A DNA stretch of 5,693 nt from DATARH01 sp036273175 (lineage in GTDB: Bacteria > Pseudomonadota > Alphaproteobacteria > ATCC43930 > CGMCC-115725). The translations under genes and the position numbers were made by a program. The notes under the pieces are model-generated. The model saw only the letters and a program-made list of their open reading frames with translations. It searched no databases and was not told the DNA's origin. The stretch covers positions 1-5,693 of the forward strand of contig DASUIE010000337.1 of NCBI GenBank assembly GCA_036273175.1. The letters run 5' to 3'. Shown in pieces: positions 1-4,943 of the stretch. Within the stretch, counting starts at the first letter, position 1; every line of letters begins with the position of its first letter.

Positions 1-1078
1 CGCGGTTCTTCTCGCGGACATCCCCGAGAAGCGGGCGGATCGCAAGGCCGGGCCAGCGCTCGCGCAGCTCGCCGTCGATCGCGTAGAGGCCGAACTCGCC
101 ATTGTCGAGCAGCACCAGGTGGGCCGGCTGCAAGGCGGCGATCTGGCGCGACAATTCCGAGCCGATCGTGCCGCCGGCGCCGGTCACCAGGATGCGCTTG
201 CCCGCGATCAGCCGCGCCATCGCCGCGCGGTCGAGCACCGCCTGCGGGCGGCCGAGCAGGTCTTCGAGCGCGATCGGCTCGATCGAGGTCTCGGCCGGGT
301 CGAGGTCCTGGCGCAATTCGGTCGCGCGCGGCAGCCGGGCGAGCGGGATCGCCAGTGCGTCGGCGCGCTCGAGCAGCTGGCGCAGCTCGGCGCCGTCGAG
401 CCCCGAACCGGTGACGACCAGGCGCTGCGGCCGCCGCCCGCGCCGGTCGAGCCGGGCGACGACCGTCTCCAGCGCGTCGAGCAGCCCCAGCACCGGCACG
501 CCATAAATCTCGCGCCCGACCCGCGAGGCGGTGTCGCCGATCACCCCGACGACGCGATAGACCGCGTCGCGGTCGCGCATCGTCTCGCGGATGAAGGTGT
601 CGGCGCCCTCCCGCGTGCTGATCAGCAGCACCGGCACGGTGCGGCCGCGGCCGTTTTCGAGGAAATGGTCGAGCCCGCGATCCTTGAACAGGCGATACCC
701 GAGACGCGGGCCGCCGAGCAGCGCGACCAGCACCAGCCAGTCGATCGGCAGCGTCGAGCGGGGCAGCCCCGCCAGCCGGGTGGACACGAACATCAGCGGC
801 AGGAAGATCGCCACGGTCAGCGTCACCGCGCGGACGATGTTGAACAGGTCGGGCAGCGAGGCATAGCGCCAGATGCCACGATAGAGCCCGGTCGCGAGAA
901 ACACCGCGGCCGCGATCGCCGTAAAGCTCAGCACGTAGATCAGCGTCAGCTGCGGCGCGTACTGCACGATTTCGCCGCCGACCCGCAGATAGAGCCCGAG
1001 CACGAACGCGATCGCCGCCATCGCCACGTCGTGGGCGAAGGCGAGCAGGGCGCGCGGGGATGTCGGAACGAACGACAC
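1..1078 (-). CDS. CapD/FlaA1/WbpM-type membrane-bound NDP-sugar dehydratase/epimerase, N-terminal part (cut by window edge)
   Basis: I translated this by hand on the minus strand; the frame is open from the GTG at 1078 to base 1, giving 359 residues with no stop. The family modifies UDP- or dNDP-linked sugars (4,6-dehydration or epimerisation) for surface polysaccharide or O-antigen synthesis at the inner membrane. The first ~135 residues hold about four hydrophobic helices (around 14-33, 44-63, 81-100 and 113-127). The signature LYRGIWRYAS follows the second helix. Next comes a Rossmann-like middle domain (about 145-240), including VVGVIGD and IYGVPVLG. The catalytic NAD(P)-binding domain then begins: KRILVTGAGGTIGSEL with GxxGxxG at 301-307, an acidic residue at the end of strand 2 (LLD, D325), and LLGDVRE at 350-356. 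The usual length is about 620-650 aa, so the catalytic Lys region lies outside the window. The start is uncertain: an AGGAGA (1111-1106) lies 27 nt upstream of the GTG, too far to decide it. It is divergent from the channel gene. Confidence 0.9.
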   Translation of the reverse strand, partial: MSFVPTSPRALLAFAHDVAMAAIAFVLGLYLRVGGEIVQYAPQLTLIYVLSFTAIAAAVFLATGLYRGIWRYASLPDLFNIVRAVTLTVAIFLPLMFVSTRLAGLPRSTLPIDWLVLVALLGGPRLGYRLFKDRGLDHFLENGRGRTVPVLLISTREGADTFIRETMRDRDAVYRVVGVIGDTASRVGREIYGVPVLGLLDALETVVARLDRRGRRPQRLVVTGSGLDGAELRQLLERADALAIPLARLPRATELRQDLDPAETSIEPIALEDLLGRPQAVLDRAAMARLIAGKRILVTGAGGTIGSELSRQIAALQPAHLVLLDNGEFGLYAIDGELRERWPGLAIRPLLGDVREKNR

Positions 1079-1121
1079 GCTGTCTGATAGCAGGATTCGG
1101 CCCCGTCTCCTACAATGCGGG
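1079..1121. promoter_or_regulatory. Short divergent intergenic region with a possible -10 element (TACAAT)
   Basis: This 43-bp gap lies between the GTG of the minus-strand polysaccharide gene and the ATG of the channel gene, so promoters for both must be here or inside the neighbouring coding sequence. On the plus strand TACAAT at 1111-1116 matches the sigma70 -10 consensus at five of six bases. It ends 5 nt before the channel ATG, and there is no convincing -35 hexamer 17 nt upstream. There is no Shine-Dalgarno before the ATG. Promoter assignment is inference. Confidence 0.35.
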
Positions 1122-2288
1122 ATGGACCGGCGAAGCCTTTACCGGATGCTGGACCCGCTGGAGCGGCATGCCAGCGCCAACGCGTTTCGGCTCGCCCACC
1201 ACTCGCTGGTTGCCGCCGGGATCGCGGTCACGCTGGCGACGACGGTGCCGGCGATCCAGCGGGATTTCGAGGTCGAGCTCGACACCGTGTTCCTGGCGAT
1301 CGCCGCCTTTTTCGCGCTCGAATACGTGCTGCGCCTGATCGCCGCGCCCGAAGCGCCCGGCGGCGAGCATCGCGGCGCGGCGCGCTCTCGCCTCGCCTGG
1401 GCATTTTCGCTGCCCGGGATATTCGACTTCTTCGGCGCGATGCCGGGCGTGTTCGACCTGATCGGCAACCACGACGCGCGCCTGTTCAGCTTTATCTGGA
1501 TCTTCAAGTACATCCGCTATTCGCCCGGGCTCGGCATTCTCGGCCGCGTCGTCACCAATGCGCGGCATACGCTGCTGTCGGTGCTGCTCGGCTTCGTCAT
1601 CGTGCTGCTCGCCGCGGCGAGCCTCGAATATCTGTTCGAGCGCGACATCAATCCCGACGGTTTCGGCTCGATCCCCAAGGCGCTGTGGTGGGCCATCGTG
1701 ACCCTGACGACGACCGGCTACGGCGACGTGGTGCCGCAGACGCTGCCCGGCCGGATGCTTGCCGGGCTGGTGATGATGAGCGGCATCGGGGTCTTTGCGC
1801 TCTGGGCCGGCATCCTCGCCAGCGGCTACGCCGACGAGACGCGGCGGCGCGAGTTTCTGCGCACCTGGGACCTCGTCGCCAAGGTGCCGTTCTTCCACAA
1901 TCTCGGGGCTTCGGTGATCGCCGAGGTGGCGCGCGCCCTGCGTCCCTCGGAATACCCGCAAGGCGCGGCGATCGTTCGGCGCGGCGAGCAGGGCGACTGC
2001 ATGTATTTCGTGGTCGAGGGCGAGGTCGAGATCAAGATTCAGCCGGCGCCGGTCTATCTTGGCCCCGGCACGTTCTTCGGCGAGGCGGCGCTCTTGACCG
2101 GCGCGCCGCGCAACGCCTCGGTCGTCGCCACCCGGCCCTGCACGCTCCTGACCCTCGACATCGTCGATTTCCACGAGCTGCGCGGCCGCCAGCCCGAGCT
2201 GGCCCGCGTCATCCACGAAGAGGCCGACCGCCGGCTCGGGCGCCACATCCCAGTGCCGGCGGAAATCGAAGCCGAGGGTGCGCCCTAG
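1122..2288 (+). CDS. Cyclic-nucleotide-gated potassium channel, MlotiK1 type
   Basis: This 388-residue inner-membrane protein should form a tetrameric K+ channel opened by cAMP or cGMP. Predicted helices are S1 (~27-47), S2 (~54-74), S3 (~93-115), S4 (~121-143), S5 (~150-172) and S6 (~209-234). The pore helix and K+ selectivity filter read WWAIVTLTTTGYGD, with TTGYGD at 197-202. A very short linker leads to a cyclic-nucleotide-binding domain (~257-372). Its phosphate-binding cassette is FGEAALLTGAPRNAS (319-333), with the ligand-binding Glu-321 and Arg-330. Compared from memory with M. loti MlotiK1 (355 aa), long stretches match, such as ERDI-P--FGSIP-A-WWA and VMMSGIG-F-LWAGILA; MlotiK1 Arg307 and Arg348 align with Arg330 and Arg371. 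S4 has few basic residues (K129, R132, R142), suggesting ligand rather than voltage gating. The start is the first in-frame ATG; no Shine-Dalgarno precedes it. It is first of four co-directional genes. Confidence 0.95.
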   Translation: MDRRSLYRMLDPLERHASANAFRLAHHSLVAAGIAVTLATTVPAIQRDFEVELDTVFLAIAAFFALEYVLRLIAAPEAPGGEHRGAARSRLAWAFSLPGIFDFFGAMPGVFDLIGNHDARLFSFIWIFKYIRYSPGLGILGRVVTNARHTLLSVLLGFVIVLLAAASLEYLFERDINPDGFGSIPKALWWAIVTLTTTGYGDVVPQTLPGRMLAGLVMMSGIGVFALWAGILASGYADETRRREFLRTWDLVAKVPFFHNLGASVIAEVARALRPSEYPQGAAIVRRGEQGDCMYFVVEGEVEIKIQPAPVYLGPGTFFGEAALLTGAPRNASVVATRPCTLLTLDIVDFHELRGRQPELARVIHEEADRRLGRHIPVPAEIEAEGAP

Positions 2289-2304
2289 CGTCGGGTCTGT
2301 TACA

Positions 2305-2330
2305 CATCCTCCGGGCAGCAAGGGAGGATG
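2305..2330 (+). promoter_or_regulatory. Perfect 8-bp inverted repeat covering the Shine-Dalgarno of the amidohydrolase gene
   Basis: CATCCTCC at 2305-2312 is the exact reverse complement of GGAGGATG at 2323-2330, separated by a 10-nt loop. In RNA the 3' arm contains the whole ribosome-binding site (GGAGG, 2323-2327) and the first possible ATG (2328), so the hairpin would hide the initiation site. No T-tract follows, which argues against an intrinsic terminator. The repeat is seen directly; a role in translational control or coupling to the upstream gene is inference. Confidence 0.5.
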
Positions 2331-2333
2331 GCG

Positions 2334-3320
2334 ATGCCGACAAAGCCGCAAGTGATCGCCCTCGAAGAGCATTACCTCGATCCCGAGGTGGCGGCGCAGT
2401 TCCGCGGCATGAACGCCGTGCCGTCGCGCGGCTCCGGCGGCGAGGCCGGCATCCCGCGCCTCTATCAGCGGCTCTACGACCTCGCCGATCTCCGCATCAA
2501 GGAGATGGACGAGGCCGGCATCGACATCCAGGTGCTGTCGCACGCCGCGCCGTCCCTGCAGCAGGTCGATGCCGAGACGGGGGTCAAGCTGGCGACGGCC
2601 GCCAACGACCGGCTGCACCAGACCGTGCAGGCCCATCCCGACCGCTTCGCCGGCTTCGCCGCACTGCCGACCGCCGATCCGAAGGGCGCCGCCGACGAGC
2701 TGGAGCGGGCGGTGACCAGGCTCGGCTTCAAGGGCGCGATGATCCATGGCCTGACCAACGGGCTCTTTATCGACGACCCGCGCTTCTGGCCGATCTTCGA
2801 GCGCGCCGCGGCGCTCGACGTGCCGATCTATATGCACCCCTCGATCCCCGACCCGCGGGTGATCGAGGTCTACTACAAGGACTATGTCGAGAAATTCCCG
2901 ACGGTGCTCCGCGCCGCCTGGGGCTTCACGGTCGAGACCGCGACGCAGGGAGTCCGGCTGGTGCTCAGCGGCGTCTTCGACAAGTATCCGGGGCTGAAGA
3001 TCATCCTCGGCCACCTCGGCGAGGGCATCCCCCTCTATCTCTGGCGGATCAACATGGGCTTTGCCCGCGACGGGCGCGGCCAGACCTGGTTCCGCGACGC
3101 CTTCACCGAGCATTTCTGGGTCACCACCAGCGGCTTCTTCTCCGATCCGGCCCTCATTCACTGCGTGCAGGAGATCGGCATCGACCGCGTGCTGTTCTCG
3201 GTCGACTACCCGTTCGTCGACAACCCGCCGGGCGCGTCCTGGGCCGAGCGGATTCCGTTCTCGGCCGACGACAAGGCCAAGATTTTGAACGGCAACGCCA
3301 AGCGCATTTTGAAGATGTAA
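2334..3320 (+). CDS. Amidohydrolase-superfamily metal-dependent enzyme, gamma-resorcylate decarboxylase / ACMSD-like (PF04909 type)
   Basis: This is a cytoplasmic TIM-barrel enzyme. The nearest family I recognise contains non-oxidative aryl-acid decarboxylases (2,6-dihydroxybenzoate and 5-carboxyvanillate decarboxylases) and ACMSD. Numbered from the ATG at 2328 (330 codons), IALEEHY at 10-16 gives the ExH metal pair Glu-13 and His-15. YMHPSIPDP gives His-170, ILGHLGEGIP gives His-229, and LFSVDYPF gives Asp-293. From recalled alignment these match E8, H10, H164, H218 and D287 of gamma-resorcylate decarboxylase. ITTSG-like VTTSGFF (265-271) and the final NAKRILK also fit; the length is full. 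I prefer the second ATG (2334): GGAGG at 2323-2327 then has 6-nt spacing, against 0 nt for the ATG at 2328. The gene begins 45 nt after the channel stop and ends 53 nt before the radical SAM gene. Its substrate cannot be deduced; hydrolase activity is a less likely alternative. Confidence 0.88.
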   Translation: MPTKPQVIALEEHYLDPEVAAQFRGMNAVPSRGSGGEAGIPRLYQRLYDLADLRIKEMDEAGIDIQVLSHAAPSLQQVDAETGVKLATAANDRLHQTVQAHPDRFAGFAALPTADPKGAADELERAVTRLGFKGAMIHGLTNGLFIDDPRFWPIFERAAALDVPIYMHPSIPDPRVIEVYYKDYVEKFPTVLRAAWGFTVETATQGVRLVLSGVFDKYPGLKIILGHLGEGIPLYLWRINMGFARDGRGQTWFRDAFTEHFWVTTSGFFSDPALIHCVQEIGIDRVLFSVDYPFVDNPPGASWAERIPFSADDKAKILNGNAKRILKM

Positions 3321-3328
3321 GCGCAGCA

Positions 3329-3364
3329 CTTTCGTTGGCCACTTTAGGGTCGGCCGGACGAAAG
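3329..3364 (+). promoter_or_regulatory. Inverted repeat in the leader of the radical SAM gene, overlapping its Shine-Dalgarno
   Basis: CTTTCGT (3329-3335) pairs perfectly with ACGAAAG (3358-3364). Inside this, GGCC at 3337-3340 can pair with GGCC at 3352-3355, leaving a 1x2 internal loop and an 11-nt apical loop. The 3' arm overlaps the first four bases of the ribosome-binding site AAAGGAG (3361-3367), so the fold would partly hide it. No T-run follows, so a terminator is unlikely. The repeat is seen directly; the regulatory role is inferred. Confidence 0.4.
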
Positions 3365-3367
3365 GAG
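3361..3367 (+). promoter_or_regulatory. Shine-Dalgarno AAAGGAG fixing the start of the radical SAM gene
   Basis: AAAGGAG ends 6 nt before the ATG at 3374. This is a strong match at good spacing, and it supports that ATG as the true start. The resulting N-terminus, MRVLGVHPGPLMY, begins the cobalamin-binding fold directly with no extra residues. Confidence 0.75.
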
Positions 3368-3373
3368 TAGGCG

Positions 3374-4912
3374 ATGCGTGTGCTCGGGGTGCACCCGGGT
3401 CCGCTGATGTATACGCGGATTTTCCTGCGGCTGGAGCCGCTGGGGCTGGAGCTGGTCGCCGCGGCGGTGCGGCGGCAGGGTCACGAGGTCGCGCTGATCG
3501 ACCTGCAGGTCGAAACCCACGAGGCCTTCCTCGCGCGCGTGCGGCGCTGGCGTCCCGACGCGATCTTCTTTTCCGGCAACTATCTGGCCAACGTGCCGGA
3601 AATCGTCGATCTGGCAAAGGCGGCGAAGGCGGTGCTGCCCGGCGCGGCGATCTGCGTCGGCGGCCACAGCGCCTCCTTTGTCGCCGACGCGCTGGTCGCG
3701 CATGGCGAGGGCGCGATCGATTGCGTCGTGCGCGGCGAAGGCGAGGCGGCGGTGCCGGCGCTGCTCGCCGCGATCGAGGCGGGGGGCGATCTCGCCGCGG
3801 TGCCTGGCGCGGTGACGGCCGGCGGACGCGGCCCGGCGCCCGCCTTCGTCGAGTCGCTCGACGATCTTTTGCCGGCGCGCGATCTGCTGCGCCACCGCCG
3901 CAAGTATTTCCTCGGCGTGCTCGATCCCTGCGCGTCGATCGAGTTCTCGCGCGGCTGTCCCTGGGATTGCTCGTTTTGCAGCGCCTGGACCTTCTACGGC
4001 CGCTCCTACCGGCTGATGAGCCCAGCGCGCGCCGTCGCCGATCTCGCGTCGATCCGCGAGCCGGGCGTGTTCATCGTCGACGATGTCGCGTTTATCCAGG
4101 AGCGGCAGGGGATGGAGCTGGGCGAGGCGATCGCCCGGTCCGGCATCAGAAAGCACTATTACCTCGAAACCCGGGGCGACGTGCTGTTGCGCAACAAGGC
4201 GGTGTTCCACTTCTGGAAGCGGCTTGGCGTCTCGTACATGTTCCTCGGCCTCGAGGCGCTCGACGACGAGGGGCTTGCCAAATACCGCAAGCGGGTGCCG
4301 CTCGGCCGCAATTTCGAGGCGCTCGAATTCGCCCGCTCGCTCGGCATCCGCATCGCCATCAACCTGATCGCCGACCCGGATTGGGACCATGAGCGGTTCC
4401 GAACCGTGCGCGACTGGTGCGTCGAGCAGCCCGAGGTCGTCAACATCAGCGTCAACACGCCCTATCCGGGAACCGAAAGCTGGCTCAGCGAGGAACGCCG
4501 CCTCGGCACCCGCGACTATCGCCTGTTCGACATCCAGCACGCGGTGCTGCCGACCCGGCTGCCGCTCGACGAGTTCTACGCCGAGCTCGTGGCGACCCAG
4601 CGCGCGGTCTATTCCAAGCATGTCGGCTGGCGGAACATCCGCGACGCCGGCGGGCTGGCATTGCGGCTGCTGCTGCGCGGCCAGACCAACTTCGTCCGCA
4701 GCATGATGCAGCTCAACAAGGTCTACCGGCCGGAGCTGTTGCTGGCCGACCATGCCCGGCCGGTCGAGTACGAGATCCCGTTGCCGCCGCCGCGCGAGGG
4801 CGCGCCGGTCAGCGGCCGCTCGCTCTATGTCCACGCGCCGCGGGGGCGCGCCGGCCGGGCGATCGATGCCGCCACCGAGGCCTTCGTCGACGAGACCCGC
4901 GCGGGTCGGTAA
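3374..4912 (+). CDS. hpnR: B12-binding radical SAM protein, probable hopanoid C-3 methylase HpnR
   Basis: This 512-residue class B radical SAM methylase would transfer a methyl group from S-adenosylmethionine, via cobalamin, to C-3 of the hopanoid A-ring, acting on membrane lipid. Residues 1-~150 form a B12-binding Rossmann domain: VHPGPLMYTRIFLRLEPLGLELV, then ALIDLQ, FFSGNY, CVGGHSASF and VVRGEGE. The canonical DxHxxG motif is absent, as in many cobalamin radical SAM enzymes. The radical SAM core follows, with RGCPWDCSFC supplying the 4Fe-4S ligands Cys-195, Cys-199 and Cys-202. YYLETRGD (262-269), LGLEALDDEGL (291-301) and NTPYPGTES (361-369) are typical core elements. The C-terminal region includes LLRGQTNFVRSMMQLNKVYRPE (roughly 433-454) and a basic, Ala-rich tail. 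The N-terminal and C-terminal signatures are what I recall of HpnR; the C-2 methylase HpnP starts quite differently. The assignment rests on remembered family features, so another B12 radical SAM methylase is possible. No other hopanoid gene is in view. Confidence 0.75.
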   Translation: MRVLGVHPGPLMYTRIFLRLEPLGLELVAAAVRRQGHEVALIDLQVETHEAFLARVRRWRPDAIFFSGNYLANVPEIVDLAKAAKAVLPGAAICVGGHSASFVADALVAHGEGAIDCVVRGEGEAAVPALLAAIEAGGDLAAVPGAVTAGGRGPAPAFVESLDDLLPARDLLRHRRKYFLGVLDPCASIEFSRGCPWDCSFCSAWTFYGRSYRLMSPARAVADLASIREPGVFIVDDVAFIQERQGMELGEAIARSGIRKHYYLETRGDVLLRNKAVFHFWKRLGVSYMFLGLEALDDEGLAKYRKRVPLGRNFEALEFARSLGIRIAINLIADPDWDHERFRTVRDWCVEQPEVVNISVNTPYPGTESWLSEERRLGTRDYRLFDIQHAVLPTRLPLDEFYAELVATQRAVYSKHVGWRNIRDAGGLALRLLLRGQTNFVRSMMQLNKVYRPELLLADHARPVEYEIPLPPPREGAPVSGRSLYVHAPRGRAGRAIDAATEAFVDETRAGR

Positions 4913-4943
4913 GAATGGGTCCGCAACCAGCGGGAATGGGCCG
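4913..4943 (+). other. Short spacer before the rhodanese gene with a 7-bp direct repeat
   Basis: This 31-nt gap contains GAATGGG twice (4913-4919 and 4934-4940), 21 nt apart. It also holds a minimal stem of CCGC (4921-4924) with GCGG (4930-4933). The only Shine-Dalgarno-like string before the ATG at 4944 is a weak GGGA at 4932-4935. Both ATGs inside the repeats are out of frame with the rhodanese gene. Its short length favours read-through from hpnR. No terminator is seen. Confidence 0.35.

Noticed and set aside
119..1087. 322-codon plus-strand open frame opposite the polysaccharide gene
   Set aside because: The minus strand here gives an unmistakable CapD/FlaA1-type protein; the plus-strand product is Arg/Gln/Asp-rich shadow sequence.
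2305..2330. Intrinsic terminator after the channel gene
   Set aside because: The stem is present but is followed by the amidohydrolase coding sequence rather than a T-run, so it fits an SD-masking hairpin better.
1115..3370. 751-codon plus-strand open frame running through the channel and amidohydrolase in another frame
   Set aside because: It overlaps two clearly recognisable genes completely and its Arg/Ala-rich translation has no domain features.
1110..3617. 835-codon open frame on the minus strand, antisense to the channel, amidohydrolase and start of the radical SAM gene
   Set aside because: It crosses three genes and two spacers, is rich in Arg, Ala, Gly, His and Asp with no recognisable domain, and is explained by the GC-biased third positions of the real plus-strand genes.
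3344..4834. 496-codon minus-strand open frame opposite the radical SAM gene
   Set aside because: The composition is repetitive Arg/Ala/Asp/Gln with no motif, while the plus strand encodes a protein with an intact Fe-S motif and a good ribosome-binding site.
4920..4934. A third SD-masking hairpin before the rhodanese gene
   Set aside because: Only four Watson-Crick pairs plus one wobble are available, which is expected by chance in DNA this GC-rich.
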